A stretch of DNA of 64,000 nucleotides from NCBI RefSeq assembly GCF_024623785.1, contig NZ_JANKBZ010000004.1:554884-618883 (forward strand), in the 5' to 3' direction. The notes below the pieces were generated by a model. The model made no database searches, was not told where the DNA came from, and worked only from the letters and a program-made list of their open reading frames with translations. How positions within the stretch are numbered: the first letter of the stretch is position 1; the number at the start of each line of letters is the position of its first letter. Shown piece after piece: positions 26,980 through 35,573 of this stretch. Source of the DNA: Archangium lipolyticum. GTDB lineage: Bacteria > Myxococcota > Myxococcia > Myxococcales > Myxococcaceae. A program made the position numbers and the translations under genes.

Positions 26980-29736
26980 ATGTTCCAACGCCTGCTGATC
27001 CTCTTCGACGCCGGTTCGGCACCGTCCCCGGTGCTGACCGCGGCGCGGCGTCTCGCCCCGGCGCCCGAGAGCGTCCACCTGTATGGCCTCGCTCCCGAGC
27101 GCAGCGAGCTCGAGACACACCCGACGCCCAGCCACACCGTCCTCGCCCACCTCCAGGACGCCACCCGCGACTGGCCCGTGCGGTCCAGCGTCGGTCACCA
27201 GCTCGAGACACACCTCGACGCCGGAGCGGTCATCCAGACGGCGACGCGGCTCGGCTCCGACCTGGTGCTCGTGGGTCCGCTGCTCGGCATGTCGCCACGT
27301 GCTCGCGTGGGCATCATCCTGGCGCTCGCCATCCGCGAGCGCATGCACGTGCTCTCGGTCGGCGCACACTGTCCGGAAACCCAGGCACCCACCCACCGGA
27401 TCGCCATCACGGTGGCCCCGGATGGCAGGGGGCTGGGCTCGGTGGCGGCCTTTCTCGTGGGGTACGCACCACCTCCGCCTGTCGAGCTCATCGCCCTCAC
27501 CTCGGAAGCGTCACCGGACCGGGCCGGCGAGCTCCAGACGCTCTCGCTCGCCCTGGGCATCGCCGAGACGCCGCGAATCGAATCCCTCCTGGAGGGACAC
27601 ACGGGACGGGCGGAGGCCTTCGACTCGGCCGCGCTGCGATGCGGGGCGGACCTCCTGCTCGCACCCACCGATGCCGTTGACGACCTCCGCGCGCTGGGCA
27701 TCGGCCTGTTCGGCGCCAGGGCCATGCAGGAGGCGCACGTCCCCACGTTGCTGCTGCCGCGCACGCTGCCCGCCTCCTCGCTCATCGAGGAGCGTTACGC
27801 CGTATCGGACGCGCTGGTCCTGCCGGGCCTGGAACCCCGGTTCGCGGTCGAGGGCGTCGGGTTCCTGTCGAACGTCTCGGTGCCGGAGCCGGGCGAGCTG
27901 AGGGTCTTCGAGGGGGGCGTGCCCCTGGGCGGGGCTCGGCACCAGGGCGGAACCGCGGCCCTCCCGGCCTCCTGGTTCTCCCATGTCCGTGGAGAGCGGG
28001 CCCTCGCCTTCGCCTTCACGGGCGACGTCGCGGCCAGGGACCTCGCGCCATGCCACGTGCTCGCCCCCGAGCGGCCGTTGCTGCTCATCGACAGCGGTCT
28101 CGACCGGGCCCCGCTCGAGGCCGCCTTCTCGATGATGGGCGAGGTGGCGCACCTCGTCTTCGTCCGGCTGCGCGACAGCGAGCCGCTCGACATGCACCGC
28201 GAGCGGTTGCGCAGGAGCCTGCCGGGCCTGGGAAGGCCGCTGCTGCTCGACGCCAGCGCGTGGCTCGATGACGCACGCGCCGAGGACGTCCCGCGCCAGG
28301 TCGATGCCCAGCGGCTGCTGCGTGTGGCCACGCGCCTCGTGGGCGGCGGCGCCCGCATCGTCGCGGTGGTCACCCGGGACGGGCACAAGCCCCGCAGCCC
28401 GTTCATCCGGACGCTGACCCCGGACGAGTTCCTGCTCCTGCCGGGCGGCCCCGTGCCGGAACCCCTGCCAGTGCCAGAGGCGCCCTCCCCGTTCTTCCGC
28501 GAGCTGACCCTGGCCGGAGGCGGTGTCTGCCTCGGGGGCCATGCCATCGACCTCGAGTTCGACAATGCCCGGGCGCGCGAGTCGGTGATCGCCGCCATCG
28601 AGGGCGCCCGGAGCAGCGTCCACTGGCAGTGCTACATCGTCGAGGACGATGCCATCACCGCGCGTTTCACCGAGGCACTGAAGCGGGCGGCGGGCCGGGG
28701 CGTGCGCGTGCGCCTGCTCGCCGATGCGCTCTACAGCGGATACGGCTCCTTCGGCGCCATGAATCCGGCCCTGGTGGCGCTGTCCGAGACGCCCAACATC
28801 GAGGTGCGCGCCATCGCGCCCCTGACGGGGATGCCGAGCCTCGCCGAGCTGAAACAGCGCAACCATCGGAAGGTCACCCTCATCGACACGGAGCGGGCCT
28901 TCATCACGGGCCGCAACATGGGCGCGCCCTACTACACGAGCTTCGACGAGGTGCCCCTTCGGAAGACCTCGAACTACCGCGAGGTGCCCTGGCTCGATTG
29001 CGGCGCGCGGCTCGCCGGGCCGCTCGTCTCCGAGCTCGAAAGCGCGTTCCTGGCGGAGTGGACGCGAGCGGGGGGCCAGCCCTATCCGGTGCCCTCCGCC
29101 GCACCGGTGGGGACCCTGCCGGCACGGCTCGTCCTGCACGAGGGCCTCACGGATACGCACACGCTGGACACCCAGCTCGCGCTCATCCGCCATGCGCGGT
29201 CGCGGCTGGTCATCGTGAACACCTTCCCGCTGCTCCTGGAGCTGAGGAACGCATTGGTCGCCGCGCTCCAGCGCGGTGTGCGCGTCGAGGTCCTCTTCGG
29301 CAGTGTGCGCCCCCACTACGGCCAGGGAATCTATTTCCCCGGTGGGGCCCTCCGCGAGGTGGCGGACTGGTACGTCCGCAGCCGCCTCGACGAGGTGATC
29401 GCCGCGGGCGGAGTGGCCTACGAGTTCGCGATGCCGCCTGAGCCGACCTGGGAGCCCGGGTTGGAGCGGGTCTTCCCGCACGTGCACGCCAAGCTCCTGG
29501 TCTGCGACACGGCCGCGGTCGCGTTGGGCAGCGCCAACCTGGACGTCACCGCGGCCTATTGGGAGAGCGAGGCGATGCTCGTCGTGCACGACACGCCATT
29601 CGCCGAGCGCATGCTCGCGGCGCTGGAGCCGCTGCTCGCGGGCTCGCGCAGGATCGATCGCGAGGACAGCCACTGGCGAGCCGAAGCCGGGCAACGCGCC
29701 TGGGTCGGCCGCAACTGGCCCTCCCTCATCGGCTGA
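26980..29736 (+). CDS. Universal-stress-like plus phospholipase D/cardiolipin synthase fusion
   Basis: The 918-residue product has an N-terminal USP-like part (FQRLLILFDAGSAPSPVLTAA, LVLVGPLLGMSPRARVG, then a second USP-like segment APTDAVDDLRALGIGLFG) and a C-terminal phospholipase D half. The two HKD motifs are H629-x-K631 in NHRKVTLID and H836-x-K838 in HVHAKLLVCD, each followed by Gly-x-x-N type residues (GRNMG, GSANLD). PLD enzymes of this type transfer phosphatidyl groups, as in cardiolipin synthesis. The fusion to stress-type domains is unusual, and no signal peptide is visible. The start may also be TTG 26956. Confidence 0.78.
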   Translation: MFQRLLILFDAGSAPSPVLTAARRLAPAPESVHLYGLAPERSELETHPTPSHTVLAHLQDATRDWPVRSSVGHQLETHLDAGAVIQTATRLGSDLVLVGPLLGMSPRARVGIILALAIRERMHVLSVGAHCPETQAPTHRIAITVAPDGRGLGSVAAFLVGYAPPPPVELIALTSEASPDRAGELQTLSLALGIAETPRIESLLEGHTGRAEAFDSAALRCGADLLLAPTDAVDDLRALGIGLFGARAMQEAHVPTLLLPRTLPASSLIEERYAVSDALVLPGLEPRFAVEGVGFLSNVSVPEPGELRVFEGGVPLGGARHQGGTAALPASWFSHVRGERALAFAFTGDVAARDLAPCHVLAPERPLLLIDSGLDRAPLEAAFSMMGEVAHLVFVRLRDSEPLDMHRERLRRSLPGLGRPLLLDASAWLDDARAEDVPRQVDAQRLLRVATRLVGGGARIVAVVTRDGHKPRSPFIRTLTPDEFLLLPGGPVPEPLPVPEAPSPFFRELTLAGGGVCLGGHAIDLEFDNARARESVIAAIEGARSSVHWQCYIVEDDAITARFTEALKRAAGRGVRVRLLADALYSGYGSFGAMNPALVALSETPNIEVRAIAPLTGMPSLAELKQRNHRKVTLIDTERAFITGRNMGAPYYTSFDEVPLRKTSNYREVPWLDCGARLAGPLVSELESAFLAEWTRAGGQPYPVPSAAPVGTLPARLVLHEGLTDTHTLDTQLALIRHARSRLVIVNTFPLLLELRNALVAALQRGVRVEVLFGSVRPHYGQGIYFPGGALREVADWYVRSRLDEVIAAGGVAYEFAMPPEPTWEPGLERVFPHVHAKLLVCDTAAVALGSANLDVTAAYWESEAMLVVHDTPFAERMLAALEPLLAGSRRIDREDSHWRAEAGQRAWVGRNWPSLIG

Positions 29737-29810
29737 GCATCTTCGGGTTCGTCATCGACGAGACGAACGGCCACGCCATGTCCTTGCCGGTCGGCGGAGA
29801 AGAGTGTCGG

Positions 29811-31064
29811 ATGCTCCAGTTGGCCTCAAGACCGGGTCCTGACTTCTTGATGGAATCTTCCAACGACGACTACGACACCTGGGAGGGGCTGCTCGAATTG
29901 GTAGCGGACGGAGTCACCGAGAGCACGCACCTCGATTTCAAGCGCGATGCCTACGCGAACCCGCAGAAGCCCAAGGAGAAGCAGGAGGAGGACAAGGACG
30001 AGCTCCGACGTGATGCCACCGCATTGGCGAACAGCGGGGGCGGTGTCCTGCTGATTGGCGTGGAGGAGGACGCGAATGGCAGAGCCGGAGCCGTCCCTGG
30101 GATACCGCAACCACTCAAGCAGGAGAGCTGGGCAAGAGACGTCCTCAGCCGGTTCGTCGAGCCGCCCTTCACCCGCTCAGCACTCGAGGTGAGAACCCTC
30201 TTCGATCCGCAGGATGAGACCCGAGGCGTCGTCATCGTTCGAGTCTCGGGCTGCGAGCCTGGCCTCCCGTATGCCGTTGAGGGCAAGGGTGATGTGCCGC
30301 TGGATTTCTGGATCCGCGCGGACAAATCCAAGCGACGGATGCCGTACTTGCAATTACGGGCAAGCTTCCGCGGCGACATCACGGATGTCACGAGTCAGAG
30401 CCTTGATGCACAGGCCATCTCGGAAGTGCGAAAGCTCGGACACTCGTTGAAGGTAGCGCGTGGGGATCTTTCCAAATCAGTGGAATTGCTCGAACAACTG
30501 CGGTTCTACGCTGTGGAACATGGCCATGGATACAGCGATCGTGTCCGAAGCGAGGTCATGCAGGCAGCAGGAGAGGCACTGCACCATTCACGCGCGGGTA
30601 TCTCTCCGATTGTCGCGCGGCTGGCCATCGACATCATCGACGAGGCGCTGCCCTTCTTCCACATGCGCTACCCCTCTGGCAGAGAAGTGCTTGAGACAGA
30701 GCGCGACCTTCTCCGGCAAGCCGCCGCATATGGGTGGGAACTTGCGTACGACGGAGCGAAGTACCTCAAGGATCTCCGAATCATCAGCCCTGGCAGCCAC
30801 CTGCTGGGCATCATTCTACGGATCGCGTATTTGAACGGTCTAGACGATCTCCAGGATCAGATTCTCGATGAACTGAGGACCCTCAGGGAGATCTCGGAGG
30901 AGCGCGGGCTGCTCGATGCAGTCCGGGTCCTGGACTATCAACGAGATCAAGGTCTAGAGGATCCCGACGGTCCGGGTATCGACATACCCAAAGGCTTGGG
31001 GTGGGCAATCCTTGGACACGAAGGTCCGGACGAAGATGACGACGAAGATGACGATGACGCTTGA
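29811..31064 (+). CDS. AlbA_2 (Schlafen-type) domain protein
   Basis: The 417-residue product has an AlbA_2 nucleic-acid-binding domain near the N-terminus: ESTHLDFKRDAYA, ATALANSGGGVLLIGVEED, then VVIVRVSG. The middle (residues 190-380) is helical without a known domain, and the last 15 residues are acidic (DEDDDEDDDDA). AlbA_2 proteins can be transcriptional regulators or parts of defence systems. The coding sequence around 30.4-30.9 kb is visibly less GC-rich than its neighbours, which suggests recent acquisition. The start is chosen at ATG 29811, after GGAGAAGAG. ATG 29778 and ATG 29850 are alternatives. Confidence 0.75.
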   Translation: MLQLASRPGPDFLMESSNDDYDTWEGLLELVADGVTESTHLDFKRDAYANPQKPKEKQEEDKDELRRDATALANSGGGVLLIGVEEDANGRAGAVPGIPQPLKQESWARDVLSRFVEPPFTRSALEVRTLFDPQDETRGVVIVRVSGCEPGLPYAVEGKGDVPLDFWIRADKSKRRMPYLQLRASFRGDITDVTSQSLDAQAISEVRKLGHSLKVARGDLSKSVELLEQLRFYAVEHGHGYSDRVRSEVMQAAGEALHHSRAGISPIVARLAIDIIDEALPFFHMRYPSGREVLETERDLLRQAAAYGWELAYDGAKYLKDLRIISPGSHLLGIILRIAYLNGLDDLQDQILDELRTLREISEERGLLDAVRVLDYQRDQGLEDPDGPGIDIPKGLGWAILGHEGPDEDDDEDDDDA

Positions 31065-31144
31065 GGCAGATGGCACGGTGACGGCTCCGAAACAACCGGC
31101 GCTGCCCGCCACCGTGCGCTGAGCTCCCGGTAGTGGCCTCCGTC

Positions 31145-32359
31145 TCAGTTGCCGGCGCCGTAGATGGCGTCACGCACGGAGACGGTGAAGGCTCCCGACA
31201 TCCCCTCGAAGGCCGTGTTGGTGAGCGCCACGACCGTCAGGCGGCGCTGCGGATCCACGAACCAGTTGTGGCCATAGGCTCCGCCCCACTGGTAGGTCCC
31301 CGCCGACTGCGGGGTGCGCGTCTTCGCCGGGTCGACGAGCACCGCCCCCACGAAGCCGAAGCCCCAGCCAGGCCCTTGGGTCTCGGCCTCCGGGCCCACC
31401 TGCGCGGTGCTCAGTTGCCGCACGGTGGACTCCGCCAACACCGGCGCGCCGCCCTTGCGCAACGTCTCCAGGAACTTCAGGAAGTCGCCCGCCGTTCCCA
31501 CCATGCCCGCCCCTCCAGACGGGAAGGCACGCGGGTTCAAGGCTCGACCGGGGGCGAAGCGGACCCCAACGCCGTTGTAGACCACCACCTGGTCCTGGCC
31601 CATGCGCACCGGCTCCGGCTGTCCGTCCGCGTACGGCGTCGCGAGCCGCTTCACGTCCTTCACGCTGAAGCCCGTGTCCGACATCCCCAGTGGTCCGGTG
31701 ACGAGCCGCTCGACCACCCGGGGCAGCGGCGCCCCCCCGGCCCGGGCGACGACCGCGCCCAGAACGTCCGTCGCCACGGAGTAGTTCCAGCGCTTCCCCG
31801 GCTCGAACGACAGCGGCACCGAGGCGATCCTGCGAAGGTTCTCCTCCAAGGTGACCTCGGACCCGTCCAGGCCATCGGAGACCCCGGCCCGGTGATACGG
31901 CCCCTGCTCGGACTCCATGAAGCCGTAGGTCAGGCCCGAGGTATGGGTCAGCAGATGGCGCACCGTGATGACGGGCTCGCGGCCATCCGCCAGCTTCGGC
32001 CGGAAGGTCGGAATCCACTTCGTGACCGGATCCTCCAGCGTAAGCTTGTGCTGGTCCACCAGCGCGAGCGCCGCCGCGGAGACGAGCGGCTTGGACATGG
32101 ACGCCAGGCGGAACAGCTCGTTCTCCCGCATGGGACGCCCCGCCTCGCGATCCGCGAAACCGGCGGCCCGCCGGTAGACGACCTTGCCGTCCTTCGCGAC
32201 GAGGACGACCGTCCCAACGATGCGCTTCTCCGCGATCGCTCGATCGATGACCCCGTCCAGACGCGCCACGAGGGCGCGCTCCTCGGAGACGTCGGGGGGA
32301 GTGGCGGGAGACTGAGCGAGGCTGACGGCCACCAGGGCGGTGGCGATGGCAGAATACAT
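31145..32359 (-). CDS. Secreted beta-lactamase-like esterase (EstB type)
   Basis: The 404-residue product starts with a signal peptide (MYSAIATALVAVSLAQS). Its catalytic residues fit family VIII esterases and class C beta-lactamases: S87-M-S-K90 (SxxK), the Tyr motif WNYSVATDVLG and WGGAYGHNWFVD near the C-terminus in place of KTG. Relatives hydrolyse short esters. It is exported and probably periplasmic. The TetR-family gene diverges 75 bases away, and two copies of a near-palindromic site lie between them, so the regulator probably represses this gene as well as its own operon. Confidence 0.85.
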   Translation of the reverse strand: MYSAIATALVAVSLAQSPATPPDVSEERALVARLDGVIDRAIAEKRIVGTVVLVAKDGKVVYRRAAGFADREAGRPMRENELFRLASMSKPLVSAAALALVDQHKLTLEDPVTKWIPTFRPKLADGREPVITVRHLLTHTSGLTYGFMESEQGPYHRAGVSDGLDGSEVTLEENLRRIASVPLSFEPGKRWNYSVATDVLGAVVARAGGAPLPRVVERLVTGPLGMSDTGFSVKDVKRLATPYADGQPEPVRMGQDQVVVYNGVGVRFAPGRALNPRAFPSGGAGMVGTAGDFLKFLETLRKGGAPVLAESTVRQLSTAQVGPEAETQGPGWGFGFVGAVLVDPAKTRTPQSAGTYQWGGAYGHNWFVDPQRRLTVVALTNTAFEGMSGAFTVSVRDAIYGAGN

Positions 32360-32380
32360 GGGATGGCTCTCCTGTTTATG

Positions 32381-32392
32381 TAGCGACCGCTC
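32381..32392. promoter_or_regulatory. TetR operator-like site 1
   Basis: TAGCGACCGCTC is a near-perfect inverted repeat (TAGCG and CGCT with AC between). The copy at 32424 differs at two bases. Both lie in the 75-base region between the divergent esterase and TetR genes. Confidence 0.6.
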
Positions 32393-32423
32393 CGTAAATA
32401 AGAAGCCCCTCCCCTCGTTTCAA

Positions 32424-32435
32424 TAGTGACCGCTA
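32424..32435. promoter_or_regulatory. TetR operator-like site 2 overlapping the tetR start
   Basis: TAGTGACCGCTA shares ten of twelve bases with site 1. Its last base is the A of the regulator's ATG at 32435, so binding here would block expression of the regulator itself. The spacing from site 1 is 43 bases, about four helical turns. Confidence 0.6.
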
Positions 32436-33088
32436 TGAAAAACGACTCTCTCTCGGAACGGCGCCCGCGTGGGCGCCCTCGCGGCTTCGACAGCTCGAGG
32501 GCACTCGACCAGGCCCTGGAGGTGTTCTGGAGGCTGGGGTACGAGGGCGCGTCGATCGCCGACCTCACCGAGGCGATGGGCATCACCCCCCCCAGCCTCT
32601 ATGCCGCGTTCGGGTCCAAGGCCGAGCTCTACCGGCAGGTGCTCGCGCGTTACCGGGCCAGCCAGGGCGCATCCCCACCCCGCGCACTCACCGAGGAGCC
32701 CACCGCCCGCGCCGCCATGGAGCGGGTCCTGCGCGAGGCCGCCAGGGGCTTCTCCAGCCGGGAGCACCCGCGCGGATGCATGATCTCGACGGCGGTCCTG
32801 GCATGTGCGGAAGAGAACCAGCCGGTCGCCGAGCATGTCGCCACCCTGAGAGCGGATGCGCTGGCGGCGCTCCGCACCCGCATCGAGCAAGGCATCGCCG
32901 AGGGGGAGCTGCCGGCCGGAACGGACGCGGCGGCACTCGCTCGATATTTTGGTGCCCTCATCCAGGGCATGTCGGTGCAGGCACTGGATGGCGCGAGCGA
33001 GGCCGAGCTCCTCGCGCTCGTGGAGATCGCGATGCGGGCCTGGGACAAGGTGGCCCAGAAGGCATCGACGCCACGAAAGAAGCCATGA
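32435..33088 (+). CDS. TetR-family transcriptional regulator
   Basis: The 217-residue product has a TetR helix-turn-helix at about residues 18-60 (ALDQALEVFWRLGYEGASIADLT, then PSLYAAFGSKAELYRQVL). The C-terminal part holds HPRGCMISTAVLACAEE and SIDE-type helices as in AcrR-like repressors. The start ATG 32435 is preferred to GTG 32426 because it gives the standard N-terminus and lies at operator site 2. It is the first gene of an operon with an alpha/beta hydrolase (9 bases later) and a phosphotransferase-fold protein, and is divergent from the EstB-type esterase. Confidence 0.87.
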   Translation: MKNDSLSERRPRGRPRGFDSSRALDQALEVFWRLGYEGASIADLTEAMGITPPSLYAAFGSKAELYRQVLARYRASQGASPPRALTEEPTARAAMERVLREAARGFSSREHPRGCMISTAVLACAEENQPVAEHVATLRADALAALRTRIEQGIAEGELPAGTDAAALARYFGALIQGMSVQALDGASEAELLALVEIAMRAWDKVAQKASTPRKKP

Positions 33089-33097
33089 GGAGCCCAT

Positions 33098-33988
33098 ATG
33101 TCCGAGCGGATGGTGCGTGCGGGAGATGTCGATCTTTGGAGCGAGGCCCTGGGTGACCCATTCAATCCCCCGGTGCTGCTCATCATGGGAGCGAACGCCT
33201 CCGCGATGTCGTGGCCGGACGAGCTCGTGCGGCTCCTGGTCTCGCGAGGCCTCTACGTCATTCGCTATGACCACCGTGACACGGGCCGATCGACCTGCCG
33301 GGACTTCGCCGGGCATCCCTACTCGCTCGAGGATCTCGCGAGCGACGCCGTCGCCGTGCTGGACGGCCATGGCATCCAGGCCGCTCATGTGGTGGGTCTA
33401 TCCATGGGATGCTCTCTCGGCCAGGTGCTGGCACTCGATCACCGCGAACGCCTGCGGACGTTGACGCTCCTCCTCGGCGCCGCGCTCGATGTCGATTTCG
33501 TGGGCAACCTCCGGCGAGCGCTCGCGGGCGAGCCCTCTCCCGATGGACTGCCAACCCCGGACCCGCGTGTGCTCGCGGAGATGGGAAGGCTCTCGACACC
33601 GTGCGCGGAGCGCGAGGCGGAGCTCGATCGGCGCGTGGCCATCTGGTCGGCGCTGGCCGGCGATGCCCTGCCTTTCGATGCCGCCGAGTTCAGGCGTTAC
33701 GAGGAGCGAGTGATGGAGCACGCGGGCACCCTCGTGCAACCTACCGCCCACGCCCTGGCGACGCCCGTGGCGCTGTCACGAGGCGCCGAGTTGCGGCAGG
33801 TGACCACGCCGACGCTGGTGCTCCAGGCGCCCAGGGATCCGCTCAACCCGCCACCGCACGGGCGACACCTCGCCGAACTGATTCCCGGGGCCCGGCTGGC
33901 GGAGATACCCGGGATGGGTCACGCGCTGCCCCGCGTGATTCACGAGAGACTGGCCGAACTCATCTGCGCGCAGGCCAGTAATGGGTAG
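33098..33988 (+). CDS. Alpha/beta hydrolase
   Basis: The 296-residue product has the alpha/beta-hydrolase pattern: the oxyanion strand LLIMGANASAMSWPD, RYDHRDTGRST, and the nucleophile elbow GLSMGCSLG with Ser at about residue 106. A later Asp in LQAPRDPLNPP and His in GMGHALP complete the triad. It has no signal peptide, so it is cytoplasmic. It is the second gene of the TetR operon, with GAGGAG before ATG 33098. Substrates could be esters, lactones or xenobiotics, in keeping with the esterase across the operator. Confidence 0.85.
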   Translation: MSERMVRAGDVDLWSEALGDPFNPPVLLIMGANASAMSWPDELVRLLVSRGLYVIRYDHRDTGRSTCRDFAGHPYSLEDLASDAVAVLDGHGIQAAHVVGLSMGCSLGQVLALDHRERLRTLTLLLGAALDVDFVGNLRRALAGEPSPDGLPTPDPRVLAEMGRLSTPCAEREAELDRRVAIWSALAGDALPFDAAEFRRYEERVMEHAGTLVQPTAHALATPVALSRGAELRQVTTPTLVLQAPRDPLNPPPHGRHLAELIPGARLAEIPGMGHALPRVIHERLAELICAQASNG

Positions 33989-33997
33989 GATGATGGG

Positions 33998-34945
33998 ATG
34001 CCCATTGCCCACCTGACTCCCAGCGACCTCGAGGCCCGTACGGCACGTGCCATTGCCGCGGCGACGAGTGCGGGCCGTGCACTCGGACTCGACGTGACCG
34101 CCCCGAAGGTCCTGCATGACGTGTTCTCCGTCGTCGTGCACCTCGCGCCATCACCCGTGGTGGTCCGCGTCCCCGTGGTGCTTCCGCCCGGGCTCGACGG
34201 GGCGCCGCAGACCGCGCGTCAGGCGCGCGAGCTGGCCGCGGTCTCATGGCTGGCCGATCGAGGGCTCCCAGTCGTGCGACCGAGTCCCCTCGTCCCCCGT
34301 GAGCCCGTACGGCGGGACGGCTTCTCGATGACGTTCTGGGAACTCGTGGAGGTCGACACCTCGCGCCAGCCGGACTTCGTCGCCGAAGCGGCGCTCGCGG
34401 CCGACCTGCACGCGGCGCTGCGCGACTACCCGGGCGAGCTTCCGTTCCTCTCCCCCATCGCCGCGACCGTGCCCACCTGCCTCGCGCTCCTGGAGGAAAA
34501 CCCCGGGCTGCTGGCCCCCGCCGACCTCGAGCGGGCTCGGAGCGAGTGGGCCATCCTCGGGCCCGTGCTCTCGTCGCGCGAGAGCTTCGCCAGGGCGTTC
34601 CCGGGTGTCGGCATCCAGCCGATCCACGGTGACGCACCGTCGTACAACATCATCCGTACGACCTCGGGAGTGCGCTACGCGGACTTCGAGGACGTGAACC
34701 TCGGCCCGGTCGAATGGGATCTCACGTTCCTCGGCCCGGACGGTACCGCCGTCTACGACGCCGCGGCGGCGCGAGCAGGCGTGAGGCCTCTCGACCCGGC
34801 TGTCCTGCGCGTCATGGAGACCGCGCGGATGCTTCAGGTGGTCGCCTGCTACGCCCTCGTGCCACAACTGCCGATGCTGGCCGAGGGGCTCGCGCCCTCG
34901 CTCCAGAGCTGGCGGACGATGCCGTTCGCGGGCGGGCTGGGCTGA
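33998..34945 (+). CDS. Aminoglycoside-phosphotransferase-fold kinase
   Basis: The 315-residue product has the catalytic loop IHGDAPSYNIIR (HGDxxxxN) and the metal-binding YADFEDVNLGPVEWDL, as in APH/choline kinase family enzymes. N-terminal strands (HDVFSVVVHLAPSPVVVRVP) hold the ATP-binding part. It is cytoplasmic and the third gene of the TetR operon, with 9 bases between it and the hydrolase. The family phosphorylates hydroxyl groups of drugs or small molecules. The substrate is unknown, and resistance is not implied. Confidence 0.8.
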   Translation: MPIAHLTPSDLEARTARAIAAATSAGRALGLDVTAPKVLHDVFSVVVHLAPSPVVVRVPVVLPPGLDGAPQTARQARELAAVSWLADRGLPVVRPSPLVPREPVRRDGFSMTFWELVEVDTSRQPDFVAEAALAADLHAALRDYPGELPFLSPIAATVPTCLALLEENPGLLAPADLERARSEWAILGPVLSSRESFARAFPGVGIQPIHGDAPSYNIIRTTSGVRYADFEDVNLGPVEWDLTFLGPDGTAVYDAAAARAGVRPLDPAVLRVMETARMLQVVACYALVPQLPMLAEGLAPSLQSWRTMPFAGGLG

Positions 34946-35010
34946 GCATTCCCTGATACGTCACACGTCTTACAGACTTGAAGCCTCGTGGTCCGCTGGG
35001 GAGGTGAGGC

Positions 35011-35562
35011 ATGTCCACCCGTCTCGCAGGCCGGTGCCCGGTCAGCGTAAGTCAGCTCACCAGGTTGGACGTGCTGACTTTGATGGTGCTCATGCTCCAG
35101 ATGGGCTGCGCGACGAGCACGCCATCGAGAGGCCTCCTGGAAGGCGGCTACCACTATCGGCCGCAGACGCCCCATGACTGGGGGGCGCGCCCCTCTTCCA
35201 ACAGCGGAGTTGGTGCTCGAGAGCAGCCCACCCCGACACGGAGGCAGGAGAGCGTTGCCAACCACCAGGAGGAAACCCGGGAGCGGGTGAGGCGGGTGGA
35301 GCAGGCCCGGGCTGTGAAGCTGGTGCTCGCGGCGCAGCGCGAGGGGAGAAACCCGGACGCGGCACGCGAAGCCGAGGCAGACAGGGCGCTGGCACGGGTA
35401 GTGGGCCTGTGCAACGGAGTGGAGGAAGTGGGGGCGACGCTGGTCTTCAACTTCTGGGCGGAAGGGGGCCCTGTCGATCCACCAGGAATGATGAAGACCG
35501 CCGAACAAGCCAGGAAGGTAGCCATGCGCGAGTTGCGGAGCCGATTCCCTGGCCTTGAATAG
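35011..35562 (+). CDS. Small lipoprotein paired with SUKH-like immunity, toxin candidate
   Basis: ATG 35011 follows a strong GGAGGTGAGGC site. The 183-residue product has a hydrophobic leader (VLTLMVLMLQMGC) and the Cys-Ala-Thr-Ser start seen in other Sit-type lipoproteins here. The mature part is highly charged and helical, with REQPTPTRRQESVANHQEE, then ARVVGLCNGVEEVGATLVF, and ends FPGLE. No catalytic motif is visible. It is followed 11 bases later by a SUKH-like gene, the same order as in the other toxin/immunity pairs. It may be a toxin, a truncated toxin or a structural partner. Confidence 0.5.
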   Translation: MSTRLAGRCPVSVSQLTRLDVLTLMVLMLQMGCATSTPSRGLLEGGYHYRPQTPHDWGARPSSNSGVGAREQPTPTRRQESVANHQEETRERVRRVEQARAVKLVLAAQREGRNPDAAREAEADRALARVVGLCNGVEEVGATLVFNFWAEGGPVDPPGMMKTAEQARKVAMRELRSRFPGLE

Positions 35563-35573
35563 GAGGAAGACAG

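Noticed and set aside
29436..29736. A separate gene starting at about 29559 joined to the AlbA_2 gene
   Set aside because: The frame open from 29559 overlaps the end of the phospholipase D gene. Its first 70 codons have shadow composition, and a ribosome site lies before ATG 29811.
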